Positions 1 through 8,672 are shown, counted from the first letter of the stretch. The stretch is DNA of 64,000 nt from Gilliamella sp. wkB308 (GCF_001690185.1 NZ_LZGN01000022.1:1-64000), one strand, 5' to 3'. Translations and numbers: made by a program. The notes: generated from the letters alone by a model not told the origin.

Positions 1-109
1 TAAAATGATATTTAATAAAGATATATCTATATTTATAGAAAGTAATAATATTATGAATTGGAATAACAATATTATAGACTTATTCAATTCATAATTTTTA
101 ATCTTTTTA

Positions 110-136
110 TTGATTTAAGTCGATTATCTATATAAT
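110..136 (+). promoter_or_regulatory. Predicted sigma-70 promoter, array copy 1
   Basis: TTGATT at 110-115 and TATAAT at 131-136 are separated by 15 bp, which is short for sigma-70. The same arrangement recurs at the same place in units 2 and 3, which supports it. It would give a leader of about 95 nt containing an A/T-rich inverted repeat (148-171) and the block 'taccttaatgaattt' conserved in all three units. Confidence 0.5.
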
Positions 137-237
137 ATTAAATAGAATTAATTTTAAAAAAATTAATTTACTACAAAAGTATAATTTACCTATACCTTAA
201 TGAATTTAAATTAATAATTAATTTTAATTACAAATTT

Positions 238-534
238 ATGAATCAAAAAACAAACAACGACAAGAAATTAATCGAATTCGGATATATTCCTTGTCTAAAT
301 TTGCCAGAAAGAATTGACATCTTCATTTATGAAATCGAAGAAACTGAGATGTACTTATTGGTACTTCGTATTAATGGAAATCCCATTAAAGCAACAGTAA
401 CGATAATAAGTCAACAAGTCCTTAATGACCATTTATCTGGTATTTCAGGTCTTGAATTGTTTGATGAAACAGTGAAGTTGTGTAATGTCTTTACACGCAT
501 AATAGTCTTTCTTAAAAAGTTATATTATGTTTAA
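238..534 (+). CDS. Small protein of unknown function, tandem family copy 1 (98 aa)
   Basis: I do not recognise this 98-aa protein; it has no signal peptide or clear membrane segment. Its visible core is a beta-like pattern: 'RIDIFIYEIEE' (residues about 26-36), then 'YLLVLRINGNPI' (39-50), a 'T-x5-S' stretch and a C-terminal helix-like part rich in L/V/K. The same core occurs in the next gene (one stop codon in between), in a diverged form in the third, and in looser form in the genes at 2429 and 3511. No Shine-Dalgarno sequence precedes the ATG; the 25 bases before it are almost all A and T. The start is set by alignment with copies 2 and 3, which begin at the same distance from the conserved leader. 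It is probably transcribed alone, between its own promoter and terminator. Confidence 0.7.
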   Translation: MNQKTNNDKKLIEFGYIPCLNLPERIDIFIYEIEETEMYLLVLRINGNPIKATVTIISQQVLNDHLSGISGLELFDETVKLCNVFTRIIVFLKKLYYV

Positions 535-557
535 AAATTAAATTTTAATTTAATTCA

Positions 558-588
558 CCCCCCAGTTGTCGATCTAACTGGGGTTTTT
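558..588 (+). terminator. Rho-independent terminator, array copy 1
   Basis: The stem CCCCAGTT (560-567) pairs with AACTGGGG (576-583) and is followed by TTTTT. The same hairpin closes units 2 and 3. Confidence 0.85.
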
Positions 589-799
589 ATTGCTTGACTT
601 AAGTAAAAGTCGTCATGGAATAATTTAAATAGTCTATTATAAAATATCTCATCAATCCATAGCTATCTTGATTTAAAACTGAAGAATTATTTAAAAGTTT
701 ATGAAACTCACAACTTACTTTTTAATAGAGAGCAAAAATATTATGAATTCAAATCTCAATATTATAGGCTTTATTAACTAATAACTTTTATAAGTGTTA

Positions 800-826
800 T
801 TGACCTAATTTGATAATCTATATAGT
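800..826 (+). promoter_or_regulatory. Predicted promoter, array copy 2
   Basis: TTGACC (800-805), a 15-bp spacer and TATAGT (821-826) lie at the same place as in units 1 and 3. The broken gene downstream therefore still appears to have its transcription signals. Confidence 0.45.
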
Positions 827-925
827 ATAGAATGGAATTAATTTTTAAAATTAATTTGCTACAAAAGTATAATTTATCTATACCTTAATGAATTTAAATT
901 ATTGTTAAATTTTAATATTAAACTC

Positions 926-1231
926 ATGAAAAAAAGAAGTGACGACAAGAAATTAACCGAATTAGGTTATATTTCCTGTCCAAATTTGAAAGAAAGAATT
1001 GACATCTTTGTTTATCGAATTGAAGAAATTAAGAAGTTCTTATTGGTACTTCGTATTGATGGAAAAACAGTTAAATCAACAGAAACTACGATAAGTGAAT
1101 AAGTCTTTATTGACAATCTAGCGGGTGATTTTACTCTTGAAACCTTGTTTGTTAACGCTGTGGGATTGTGTAATATCAATGCACGCATGATACTCTTTCT
1201 TATAAAATTTTCTTCTGTTCTCAAAAATTAA
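926..1231 (+). pseudogene. Tandem family copy 2, split by an in-frame stop at 1100
   Basis: The ATG at 926 aligns with the start of copy 1; an upstream in-frame ATG at 902 lies inside the leader and is less likely. The frame runs 58 codons with clear similarity to copy 1 (shared 'DDKKL', 'GYIS', 'ERIDIFVY', 'LLVLRIDGK'). It meets TAA at 1100-1102 where copy 1 has CAA (Gln). Translation past the stop stays in frame for 42 more codons to TAA at 1229-1231 and still resembles the C-terminus of copy 1 ('GLCNINAR', 'ILFL'). This is a single C-to-T nonsense change with no frameshift, so it is recent. Only a 58-aa N-terminal piece would be made unless the stop is read through. Confidence 0.8.
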
Positions 1232-1248
1232 ATTTTTAATTTATTTTA

Positions 1249-1279
1249 CCCCTCAGTTATTGGTATAACTGGGGTTTTT
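1249..1279 (+). terminator. Rho-independent terminator, array copy 2
   Basis: CCTCAGTTAT (1251-1260) pairs with ATAACTGGGG (1265-1274), with one G-T wobble, and is followed by TTTTTA. It is homologous to the terminators of units 1 and 3. Confidence 0.8.
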
Positions 1280-1490
1280 ATTGCATGATATAAACGAAAA
1301 TCGTCATGAAATAGCTTGAATAATCAATTATAAAGCATTTAATCAATCCAGAGTCATCTTGATTTAAAACTAAAGAATTATTTAAAAGTTTATGAAACTC
1401 ACAACTTCCTTATTAATAGAGAGCAAAAATATTATGAATTCAGATATCAATATTATAGACTTTCACAATTAATCACTTTTAGGAATGTAA

Positions 1491-1517
1491 TTGACTTAAT
1501 CCGATTATCTATATAAT
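1491..1517 (+). promoter_or_regulatory. Predicted promoter, array copy 3
   Basis: TTGACT (1491-1496) and TATAAT (1512-1517) are spaced 15 bp apart. This is the best match of the three copies. The leader runs to the ATG at 1619. Confidence 0.5.
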
Positions 1518-1618
1518 CTAATCTAGAATTAATTTTTAAAATTAATTTACTACAAAAGTATAATTTACCTATGCCTTAATGAATTTAAAAATTTTATTAA
1601 CTAAAAAATATTTAAATC

Positions 1619-1930
1619 ATGAAAAAAAGATTTAGACGTATGCCTAGAGGAAAATTTAAGTATGGTTGTTTTTCTAGTGAAGAGGTAAAAGGATGTGAAA
1701 TCTTAGTTTATACTTATTTACCTGACTTTGAATACTCATTGGTTCTTCGTTTTGATGAAGATATCATTGTTGATGAAACTGAAACTTTTATAAGTGGAAG
1801 TGATTATTTTGATAATTTCAAAGATTATTTTGATTCTTATACGAAGTTTCATATTGCATTGAAGTTGATGAAATTAGATTTAAATAAGATTCGCGATTTA
1901 CATCAAACATGGTCTCAATCCAAAAAATAA
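1619..1930 (+). CDS. Small protein of unknown function, diverged tandem family copy 3 (103 aa)
   Basis: This 103-aa protein is not recognised. It occupies the third unit and keeps the family core in altered form: 'CEILVYTY' (about residues 26-33), 'YSLVLRFDEDII' (39-50) and 'TETFIS' (54-59), followed by an aromatic- and Asp-rich stretch 'DYFDNFKDYFDSY'. The N-terminus is basic (KKRFRRMPRGKFK) and the C-terminus ends in lysines. There is no signal peptide or membrane segment. Its identity to copy 1 is low across the protein although its leader and terminator are nearly the same, which suggests fast coding change. No Shine-Dalgarno precedes the ATG (upstream bases 'atatttaaatc'). Confidence 0.7.
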   Translation: MKKRFRRMPRGKFKYGCFSSEEVKGCEILVYTYLPDFEYSLVLRFDEDIIVDETETFISGSDYFDNFKDYFDSYTKFHIALKLMKLDLNKIRDLHQTWSQSKK

Positions 1931-1952
1931 ATTAAATTTTTAATTTATTTTA

Positions 1953-1983
1953 CCCCCCAGTTATTGATTTAACTGGGGTTTTT
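1953..1983 (+). terminator. Rho-independent terminator, array copy 3
   Basis: CCCCAGTT (1955-1962) pairs with AACTGGGG (1971-1978) across an 8-nt loop, followed by TTTTT. Confidence 0.85.
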
Positions 1984-2348
1984 ATTGAATGATATAAGGG
2001 TTCATTGCCTTGAAATTATCAATCATATTGCATCTAATTAACCCAAAGTTACCTTGATATAAAACTAAAATTATCTACAAATTTTACACAATTCATTTCA
2101 CTCCACTTTCAATAAAAAAGCTATTTTATTAGCTGAAAACCTATGACTAATTAAAATCAATTGGGATGATAACTGGCTAATTCAGTTAATATTAACGCTG
2201 ATTGCGTTTTGATTGAAAGCTAAATTGATTCAATATAGTTTAATAAACTAACTGAAGAAATAAAAAAATGATTACTGTAGAATTGAGTAAAAAACCTTAG
2301 GTATTAAAAAATATTGAAATTTCAGAATTATTGGTTTAGTATAAAAGT

Positions 2349-2388
2349 AGGTTAGTCTAATTCACAATGTTGAGTTATATAACTACCT
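2349..2388 (+). promoter_or_regulatory. Conserved leader stem, unit B1
   Basis: AGGTTAGT (2349-2356) can pair with ACTACCT (2382-2388) with one bulged T. The loop holds a near-palindrome, AGTTATATAACT. The two arms are kept in the second unit although bases between them differ. It lies about 40 bp before the start codon and no Shine-Dalgarno sequence lies between, so it may influence translation. That role is inference. Confidence 0.4.
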
Positions 2389-2428
2389 ACTGGTGAAGTA
2401 TTCACAAATTTAATTAATTTATTCCATT

Positions 2429-2839
2429 ATGTCAAATTTTGTAATAATCGGATTTTTATCCGAACAAGAAGAAGAGGGAGTATCAATAGCAATATTGATG
2501 GAACCTGATCGTTCGATTGTTAAATTAGTAGCAATGCGAAACGGCAAGAAAATTGAAGGTACTATTGAAGTTAAATTAACCTCAAAGGATTTTGATAGAC
2601 TGTTATATGATTATCCAGATCCAACAGAGCGTAAGTATTATGTCTATGGCTTGTGTAAAGTAAATAAAAATGTATTATATCCTAATACGTTTCGTACTGT
2701 ACCGAGAAATCATAGAACGCTAGAACATGTATTTATACATATACTCTTCCTTATTTGTATATCTGGAATTCTGGCTTGTTTACTCTTTGGTTTAGGTAAA
2801 TTTGTTCTATATATAGTAGAATTATTTTCTTGGCCATAG
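2429..2839 (+). CDS. Small protein with C-terminal membrane anchor, tandem family B copy 1 (136 aa)
   Basis: This 136-aa protein of unknown function has a soluble N-terminal domain (residues 1-90) and one hydrophobic C-terminal segment, about residues 104-131 (IHILFLICISGILACLLFGL and following), typical of a tail anchor. The N-domain has strands 'VIIGFLSE', 'VSIAILMEPDRSIVKLVAMRNGKKIEGT' in short blocks, then 'LTSKDFDRLLYDYPD'. The block 'R-x-NG-x2-I-x2-T ... S' matches the core of the three genes upstream, so all five are probably one superfamily. There is no Shine-Dalgarno sequence before the ATG. The copy at 3511 is about 75% identical over the first 90 residues, then unrelated except for being hydrophobic. 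Confidence 0.7.
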   Translation: MSNFVIIGFLSEQEEEGVSIAILMEPDRSIVKLVAMRNGKKIEGTIEVKLTSKDFDRLLYDYPDPTERKYYVYGLCKVNKNVLYPNTFRTVPRNHRTLEHVFIHILFLICISGILACLLFGLGKFVLYIVELFSWP

Positions 2840-2867
2840 TTTTGGAATTTTATTAATTCAACAAAAT

Positions 2868-2894
2868 AAACCTCAGTTATTTAACTGAGGTTTA
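2868..2894 (+). terminator. Terminator hairpin, unit B1
   Basis: AACCTCAGTTA pairs with TAACTGAGGTT (2869-2879 and 2882-2892), followed by TTATTATTA. It is a perfect stem and is repeated after the second copy. Confidence 0.75.
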
Positions 2895-3428
2895 TTATTA
2901 AAGTTTGGTCTTTCATGAATAGTTATCATTATTGCGCAACAAATTAAAATTCTATAGCAAATAAAGACTACGATGAATAAATAGGTTACTCGTATAAATA
3001 TGATACTTTTAATAACTTTAAGACTTTTAACAGGTAATCTTTTAAAGATTTAACAAAACTATTGAATTAATTAAATAATATATCTTTATAAATTATCAAT
3101 CATATTGCATCTAATTAACCCAAAGTTACCTAGATATAAAAAATAAAATTATCTATAAATTTTACGCAATTCATTTCACTCCTCTTTCAATAAAAAAGCT
3201 ATTTAATTAGCTGGAAATCTATGATTAATTAAAATCAATTGGGATGATAACTGGGTAATACAGTTAATATTAACGCTGATGGTGTTTTGATAAAAAGCTA
3301 AATTGATTCAATATAGTTTAATAAACTAACTAAAGAGATAAAAAAATTATTACTGTAGAATTGAGTAAAACACTTTGGGGGATTAAAAAAATATTGAAAT
3401 TTAACGATTATCGGTCTAACATAAAAAC

Positions 3429-3468
3429 AGGTTAGTCTAATTCACAATGATGAATTATATAACTACCT
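3429..3468 (+). promoter_or_regulatory. Conserved leader stem, unit B2
   Basis: AGGTTAGT (3429-3436) and ACTACCT (3462-3468) can pair as in unit B1; the inner bases differ at a few positions while both arms are unchanged. Confidence 0.4.
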
Positions 3469-3510
3469 ACTGGTGAAGTAATTCACATGCCTAATTAAAA
3501 AAATTGCATT

Positions 3511-3966
3511 ATGTCAGATTGTAAAATCATCGGATTTTTATCCGAAAACAGTGAAAGGGGAGTATCAATAGCAATATTGATGGATCCTGATCGTTCAATT
3601 GTTAAATTAGTAGCAATGCGAAACGGCGAACAAATTGAAGGTACCAATGAAGTTGAATTAACTTCAAAGCGTTTTGATAGACTGATAGATGATTATCCTG
3701 ATCTAAAGAAACGTAAGTATCATGTCTATGGCATGTGTAAAGTGGATTACAATGTATTATATTCTGATTCATCTGATGAAACCACAAATGAAATTAGTTC
3801 AAATTCTAATGATCATCTACGGATTCAAAATAAAATCGTAGATGCACTTGCAACTACTTTGGCGTTTCTTTTCCTAATAGGATTAGTGTGTATTTCTGTT
3901 TATCTTATAGGCAAATTCGCACTTGCTGTATTAGTGTACATTTTTGACCATTTGAAATTTGATTAA
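3511..3966 (+). CDS. Small protein with C-terminal membrane anchor, tandem family B copy 2 (151 aa)
   Basis: This is a paralogue of the gene at 2429. Residues 1-90 keep the same soluble domain ('IIGFLSE', 'GVSIAILMDPDRS', 'KLVAMRNGEQIEGT', 'LTSKRFDRLIDDYPD', 'YHVYGMCKV'). A Ser/Asn-rich linker (about 92-110) follows, then a hydrophobic segment (about 117-145, ATTLAFLFLIGLVCISVYLI and on). The anchor and linker share no sequence with copy 1, so the tail looks exchanged or freely diverging while the head is constrained. The function is unknown. The topology, soluble head and short tail after the membrane, would suit a sensor, an inhibitor or an immunity protein, but nothing in the sequence decides between these. 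No Shine-Dalgarno precedes the ATG. Confidence 0.7.
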   Translation: MSDCKIIGFLSENSERGVSIAILMDPDRSIVKLVAMRNGEQIEGTNEVELTSKRFDRLIDDYPDLKKRKYHVYGMCKVDYNVLYSDSSDETTNEISSNSNDHLRIQNKIVDALATTLAFLFLIGLVCISVYLIGKFALAVLVYIFDHLKFD

Positions 3967-3977
3967 TCTAACCAAAT

Positions 3978-4004
3978 AAACCTCAGTTATTTAACTGGGG
4001 TTTA
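3978..4004 (+). terminator. Terminator hairpin, unit B2
   Basis: CCTCAGTTA (3981-3989) pairs with TAACTGGGG (3992-4000), flanked by AAA and TTT; one wobble compared with unit B1. Confidence 0.75.
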
Positions 4005-4373
4005 TTGTTATAGTTTGTTCTTTCATAAATAGTTATCATTATTGCGCAACAAATTAAAATTCTACAGCAAATAAAGACTACGATGAATAGATAGGTTACT
4101 CGTATAAATATGATACTTTTAATAACTTTAAGACTTTTAACAAGTAATCTTTTAAAGATTTAACAAAACTATTGAATTAATTAAATAATATATCTTTATA
4201 AATTAAAATCCAATATAACAAGATAAAAAACAAGTTAAATTATGTACTTTTTATTGATACACTTCTAAATTAAACACAAAACCCTAACATCATTGTATTC
4301 TATGTTTTATGATAGAATATATGTTTAGTTATTTGCTTCATAATTTAATTACCGCTTTAAATCTGGTACATAA

Positions 4374-5336
4374 ATGAAATCAACAAACAATAAATTTTCT
4401 GTAGCGCCCATGCTCGATTGGACCGATAAACATTGTCGGTATTTTCATCGGATATTGACCAAACAAACTTTACTGTATACCGAAATGGTAACAACAGGAG
4501 CAATCTTATTTGGTAAAGGGAATTACCTTGATTTTAATGTCGATGAACATCCTATTGCTTTACAACTTGGCGGAAGTGATCCCAATGCATTAGCACAGTG
4601 CGCTAAATTAGCTCAAAATCATGGTTATGATGAAGTAAATCTTAATGTTGGCTGCCCTTCAGATCGCGTTCAAAATGGCATGTTTGGTGCGTGCTTAATG
4701 GGAAATGCTGATTTAGTGGCTAAATGTGTTGCGTCAATGCAAGAACAAATTGATATCCCCGTAACGGTTAAAACCCGAATCGGGATCGATGATTTAGATA
4801 GCTACGCTTTTTTATGCCAATTTATTGAAACAGTTCTACCTTATACTTACACGTTTATTGTACATGCACGTAAAGCATGGTTATCCGGACTTAGCCCTAA
4901 AGAAAATCGTGAAGTTCCACCACTTGACTATGAACGAGTTTATCAACTCAAACGAGATTACCCTAACTTAACTATAGCCATCAATGGTGGTGTTAAAACG
5001 ATCGACGAAATAAAACACCATTTAAATTATGTTGATGGCGTCATGGTGGGACGAGAAGCCTATCAGAATCCCATGTTATTAGCACAAATTGATTCCCAAA
5101 TCTTTGGCTTAGATACGCAACCCATAGATCCAATAGCGGCAATACGATGTCTTTATCCTTATATCGAACAGCAACTTTTACAAGGTGCTCAACTTAACCA
5201 CATTATGCGCCATACATTAGGTATCTTTAATGGACAAAAAGGTGCAAAACAATGGCGACGCTATCTTAGCGAAAATGCACATAAAAAAGGGGCAGGGATT
5301 GAAGTTGTCGAACATGCTTTAAACTTTATTCAGTAA
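4374..5336 (+). CDS. dusA: tRNA-dihydrouridine(20/20a) synthase DusA
   Basis: This flavoenzyme reduces uridine 20/20a in the tRNA D-loop using FMN and NADPH, in the cytoplasm. The 320-aa protein has the usual DusA length and order: N-terminal '[10 protein letters not shown]', the 'NLNVGCPSD' motif with catalytic Cys94, then the substrate-binding '[16 protein letters not shown]', then 'INGGV' and 'GVMVGREAY' of the FMN phosphate site. These features separate DusA from DusB and DusC. The ATG has no clear Shine-Dalgarno sequence (upstream 'ctggtacataa'), but protein alignment from memory supports it. The gene stands alone between the repeat arrays and rep, on the same strand as both. Confidence 0.95.
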   Translation: MKSTNNKFSVAPMLDWTDKHCRYFHRILTKQTLLYTEMVTTGAILFGKGNYLDFNVDEHPIALQLGGSDPNALAQCAKLAQNHGYDEVNLNVGCPSDRVQNGMFGACLMGNADLVAKCVASMQEQIDIPVTVKTRIGIDDLDSYAFLCQFIETVLPYTYTFIVHARKAWLSGLSPKENREVPPLDYERVYQLKRDYPNLTIAINGGVKTIDEIKHHLNYVDGVMVGREAYQNPMLLAQIDSQIFGLDTQPIDPIAAIRCLYPYIEQQLLQGAQLNHIMRHTLGIFNGQKGAKQWRRYLSENAHKKGAGIEVVEHALNFIQ

Positions 5337-5446
5337 CATTGCCAGCGTCATCCTGTTGTTATGTTTGTTTAAAAATTAAGCGTAATTGCAGGTGACAAGC
5401 AAATCGTTATATACTATTAAGCCATTTTCATGAAGGTCTAAATTCT

Positions 5447-7462
5447 GTGCGGTTAAATACAAGTCAGCAACAAGCTGTTGAATATGTTTCTGGCCCTTGC
5501 CTGGTCTTAGCCGGTGCAGGTTCGGGAAAAACACGGGTTATAATAAACAAAATTGCTTACTTAATTCGTGTTAAGGAATATTTGCCACGCCATATTGTTG
5601 CTGTGACTTTTACTAATAAAGCCGCGCGTGAAATGAAAGAGCGTATTGCTCAATCACTCAGCAAACAAGAGGCAAGAGGGCTTAAAATCTCGACTTTTCA
5701 TACACTGGGTTTGGATATCGTTCGTCGAGAATATAAACATCTTGGCATTAAAGCTAACTTTTCTTTATTTGATGATCATGATCAAACTGCATTACTCAAA
5801 GAACTGACTCAACAATGGTTAGATGGCGATAAAGATCTCATTAACCAACTACGTTCAACTATTTCGAATTGGAAAAATGATATTGTCGACTCAACAATAG
5901 CCATGGCTAGAGCCCAAACCAATAAAGAAAAATTATTTGCTCATTGTTATCAGCTTTATGAAAAACAATTAAAAGCTTGCAGTATCCTGGATTTTGATGA
6001 TCTTATCTTATTGCCTACCTTATTATTGAAAAATAATGAAGAAGTTCGAGAAAAATGGCAAAATCGAGTTCGTTATCTTCTCATTGATGAATATCAAGAT
6101 ACTAATACCAGTCAATATGAATTTATTAAATTATTAGTCGGTAATCGAGCCAAATTTACTGTTGTAGGCGATGATGATCAATCGATCTACTCATGGCGAG
6201 GAGCCCGCCCTAAAAATTTAGTTTTACTCCAACAAGATTTTCCTAATCTAGAAGTTATAAAACTCGAACAAAATTATCGATCTTCCGGGCGAATTTTAAA
6301 AGTTGCAAACATTTTAATTGAAAATAATCCCCATATATTTGAAAAAAAACTATTTTCAGAACTGGGTTATGGTGAAGAGCTTAAAGTTATCTCTGCCGAT
6401 AGTGAAGAGTCCGAAGCCGAAAAGGTGATCAATGATTTAATTGGTCATCGATTTGCGAATAACAGCCAATATGGTCAATATGCAATTTTATATCGTGGAA
6501 ATCATCAAGCCAGATTGATCGAAAAAATGTTAATGCAATACCGGATCCCTTATCGAATTTCGGGGGGCACTTCCTTTTTTGCTCGAACTGAAATTAAAGA
6601 TCTCATGGCCTACCTGCGATTATTGACAAATCCCGATGACGATAATGCGTTCATACGCATTATCAACACGCCAAAACGTGAAATAGGGCCAGTCACCATC
6701 CAAAAACTAGGAGAATGGGCAAATCATCGAGTTGTCAGTTTATATCAAGCAAGTCATGATATGGGACTTACTGAAGTATTATCTGGCAAACGAATGGAAA
6801 CGCTACAACTCTTTATTCAATGGTTTGATTCATTAATTCAAAAATCTCATACAGAACCTATGGAAGCTATTCATGAATTACTGCATGGAATCCATTATGA
6901 AAGTTGGATTTATGAAACATCGCCTTCACCAACCGCAGGACAAATGCGAATGCGTAATGTAGAGCAATTAATCAGTTGGTTAAATGACATGTTACAAGGT
7001 GATGACATTGACGAAGGCATGACACTTCAACAAGCCGTAGCAAGATTTACCTTACGGGATATGCTAGAACGCAACGAATCCGAAGAAGAGCTCGATCAAG
7101 TTCAGCTTATGACGCTTCATGCATCTAAAGGATTAGAATTTCCTTATGTTTATTTGGTCGGCATGTCTGAAGGGGTTTTACCGCATCAAAACAGTATTGA
7201 TGAGGACAATATAGAAGAGGAGCGTCGTCTTGCTTATGTTGGCATTACCCGAGCACAACAAGAACTCACATTTTCCTTTAGTCGTCAACGCAAACAATTT
7301 GGCGAAACAGTCTACGTAGAACCAAGCCGTTTTTTGCTGGAACTTCCTCAAGATGATCTCAATTGGATAGATGAACGAATAAAATTATCCCCTGAGAAGA
7401 ATATGCAACAAGGACAAAGCAGGCTTGCTATGTTAAAAGCGCAGATAGCTAATGCTAAATAA
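5447..7462 (+). CDS. rep: ATP-dependent DNA helicase Rep (SF1, UvrD/Rep family)
   Basis: Rep is a 3'-5' single-strand translocase that clears protein roadblocks ahead of the replisome. The 671-aa length is right for Rep rather than UvrD (about 720). Motifs seen include the Q-motif 'LNTSQQQAV' (3-11), Walker A 'AGAGSGKT' (22-29), motif Ia 'VTFTNKAA', motif II '[10 protein letters not shown]', motif III '[14 protein letters not shown]', motif IV 'LEQNYRS', motif V '[12 protein letters not shown]' and motif VI '[10 protein letters not shown]'. The start is GTG at 5447, with 'gaagg' about 10 bp upstream. The start at the conserved 'RLN' agrees with known Rep proteins. It is 110 bp after dusA. Confidence 0.95.
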   Translation: MRLNTSQQQAVEYVSGPCLVLAGAGSGKTRVIINKIAYLIRVKEYLPRHIVAVTFTNKAAREMKERIAQSLSKQEARGLKISTFHTLGLDIVRREYKHLGIKANFSLFDDHDQTALLKELTQQWLDGDKDLINQLRSTISNWKNDIVDSTIAMARAQTNKEKLFAHCYQLYEKQLKACSILDFDDLILLPTLLLKNNEEVREKWQNRVRYLLIDEYQDTNTSQYEFIKLLVGNRAKFTVVGDDDQSIYSWRGARPKNLVLLQQDFPNLEVIKLEQNYRSSGRILKVANILIENNPHIFEKKLFSELGYGEELKVISADSEESEAEKVINDLIGHRFANNSQYGQYAILYRGNHQARLIEKMLMQYRIPYRISGGTSFFARTEIKDLMAYLRLLTNPDDDNAFIRIINTPKREIGPVTIQKLGEWANHRVVSLYQASHDMGLTEVLSGKRMETLQLFIQWFDSLIQKSHTEPMEAIHELLHGIHYESWIYETSPSPTAGQMRMRNVEQLISWLNDMLQGDDIDEGMTLQQAVARFTLRDMLERNESEEELDQVQLMTLHASKGLEFPYVYLVGMSEGVLPHQNSIDEDNIEEERRLAYVGITRAQQELTFSFSRQRKQFGETVYVEPSRFLLELPQDDLNWIDERIKLSPEKNMQQGQSRLAMLKAQIANAK

Positions 7463-7702
7463 ATATCAATTACAATTAAACTTAATTTGAAGAAAATTTA
7501 AAAACAGGCGGAAAGAATAAGCAGATAGAAATTTAGAATTAAAATTTCCAAATAGAAAATGTTTAAGTGATCGATAGAAGTTAAATAAAACCGATAAACA
7601 GGTAACCTAAAAATACCGTTATAACGATTAGCAAATATAGACAAATAAAACGATAAATTGATGATATTTTGATAATCTAAGCAGACAAACGACTAAAAAT
7701 CA

Positions 7703-7730
7703 TTGACGGATCGAAATAGCTTTATATAAT
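7703..7730 (+). promoter_or_regulatory. Strong predicted promoter for tRNA-Arg
   Basis: TTGACG (7703-7708), a 16-bp spacer and TATAAT (7725-7730), with the tRNA starting 35 bp downstream. The stretch 7463-7702 between rep and this promoter is AT-rich and shows no gene or clear terminator. Confidence 0.8.
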
Positions 7731-7764
7731 ACACAGCGTTAAATCAACAAATCAATGATAACAT

Positions 7765-7841
7765 GTCTCCTTAGCTCAGCTGGATAGAGCAACGGCCTTC
7801 TAAGCCGTAGGTCACAGGTTCGAATCCTGTAGGGGACGCCA
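7765..7841 (+). tRNA. tRNA-Arg (anticodon TCT)
   Basis: This is a full 77-nt cloverleaf. The acceptor arm GTCTCCT pairs with AGGGGAC (one G-T), the anticodon stem is ACGGC/GCCGT with loop CTTCTAA, so the anticodon is TCT (7799-7801, reads AGA/AGG), the T-arm is standard, and the CCA end is encoded (7839-7841). The accessory islet begins just after its 3' end, as often happens next to tRNA genes, but no integrase is present here. Confidence 0.97.
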
Positions 7842-8079
7842 TTTCATCAATGACTCACAACGACCGACCACGATTAAATTCCATTTATACTCGCTTTTTA
7901 GAATTTTTTTACACGACCTAATACGACATTTATTAGATATACAATGCCAATCTATTAACTAAGATGTAGCAATCTGCCGTCTTTCCGAGTTGTCAATATT
8001 CATAAATTCACCCGTAAATAATTTTGTGAATAATGTATTTGGCTGTATATTGTATTTTATTTATACACGAGAAACAGAT

Positions 8080-8421
8080 ATGAATATATTTAAGAGATTA
8101 GTTAAAGGCGATCTAGGCCTAGCTGTAACTTTTTGGGTGTTCGGTGTTTTATTTAGTGTGATATTAGCTGCAATTTTCTTTGCAATGACTTTTACTTTCA
8201 ACGCATATCACGTTCCAACATCGTTTAGAATTAGCGTAATCTTATTTATTTATTCAATTAATTTTTTAAATTCGATTCTGGTTCTTGCCGGTTTATTTAA
8301 TTTATTAAAAAATGGTGGCGTTACTTATTGGAGAGTGATAGCTTTGGTTGTTTGGTTATGCGCGACAGCATATTCAGTATATGATGACAGCTGCGACATA
8401 CTACATTTAGTTACGCAGTAG
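8080..8421 (+). CDS. Small inner-membrane protein of unknown function (113 aa)
   Basis: The protein has three or four hydrophobic segments after a short basic N-terminus 'MNIFKRLVKGDLGL': about residues 15-38 (FWVFGVLFSVILAAIFFAM), 48-75 (ISVILFIYSINFLNSILVLAGLF) and 84-102 (WRVIALVVWLCATAYSVY). It resembles small membrane proteins common in gammaproteobacteria with no assigned role; I cannot name a family. I chose ATG 8080, preceded by 'gaga'. The longer frame from TTG 7990 would add 30 residues that look like non-coding DNA. It lies in the islet after tRNA-Arg. Confidence 0.6.
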   Translation: MNIFKRLVKGDLGLAVTFWVFGVLFSVILAAIFFAMTFTFNAYHVPTSFRISVILFIYSINFLNSILVLAGLFNLLKNGGVTYWRVIALVVWLCATAYSVYDDSCDILHLVTQ

Positions 8422-8507
8422 CCTTGCAACCGTTTACATCTGTGTTTTTTAACCTGTAAACATACTGAAGTGTTATAAATCGCAATTACCAGCAGTTCCC
8501 TAAAATA

Positions 8508-8612
8508 TTAAGCCAACAGTTGAGGCTGATTGACTGCCGTTAATTTTGGTCCGCCGAGCATTTGGTGCATGAATTTGCGTTTTTCTTCGATGATAATACA
8601 ATGATAAGGGCA
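8508..8612 (-). pseudogene. Possible 3' remnant of a lost gene
   Basis: In the otherwise empty stretch 8422-8712 the minus strand has an open frame of 34 codons ending at TAA (8508-8510). It has protein-like composition ('IIIEEKRKFMHQMLGGPK', then 'LTAVNQPQLLA'). It has no start codon or ribosome site and is cut off upstream by a stop. I read it as the tail of a decayed gene, but the frame is short and chance is possible. The family is not recognised. Confidence 0.25.
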
Positions 8613-8672
8613 TTATTACCTATTCATTTTTGTTGGATAAAATAATCGGTATTCCTTCGATGGCTAATTGTG

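Larger units (their letters stand above)
38..1990. repeat. Tandem array of three ~690-bp units, each carrying one small-protein gene
   Basis: Three successive units share the same order: a sequence around 'aatattatgaatt' (near 50, 740 and 1432), a promoter-like pair, a nearly identical 5' leader (around 170-225, 850-900, 1547-1590), a small ORF, and a terminator hairpin. The unit offset is about 690 bp (for example 'gagagcaaaaatattatg' at 727 and 1419). The spacer between units 1-2 and 2-3 (661-745 and 1352-1440) is almost identical, while the coding parts are much more diverged. The pattern is tandem gene duplication followed by faster change in the proteins than in the leaders. The window starts inside or just before unit 1, so further copies may lie to the left. 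Confidence 0.85.
2013..4203. repeat. Tandem pair of ~1,077-bp units, each carrying one membrane-anchored small-protein gene
   Basis: The sequence 'aaattatcaatcatattgc' begins unit 1 at 2013 and unit 2 at 3090. The two units then run closely parallel through a ~400-bp non-coding leader, the first ~100 codons of the gene, a terminator, and a ~190-bp tail (2905-3089 and 4017-4203) that is nearly identical. The exception is the 3' part of the genes, which is unrelated in sequence. The intergenic DNA is therefore better conserved than the coding 3' ends. Confidence 0.85.

Noticed and set aside
902-925. Earlier start of array copy 2 at ATG 902
   Set aside because: It lies in the leader, has no counterpart in copies 1 and 3, and alignment puts the start at 926.
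1-4203. CRISPR array in the repeat-rich left end
   Set aside because: The repeats are about 690 and 1,077 bp gene-sized units with coding content, not short repeats with spacers.
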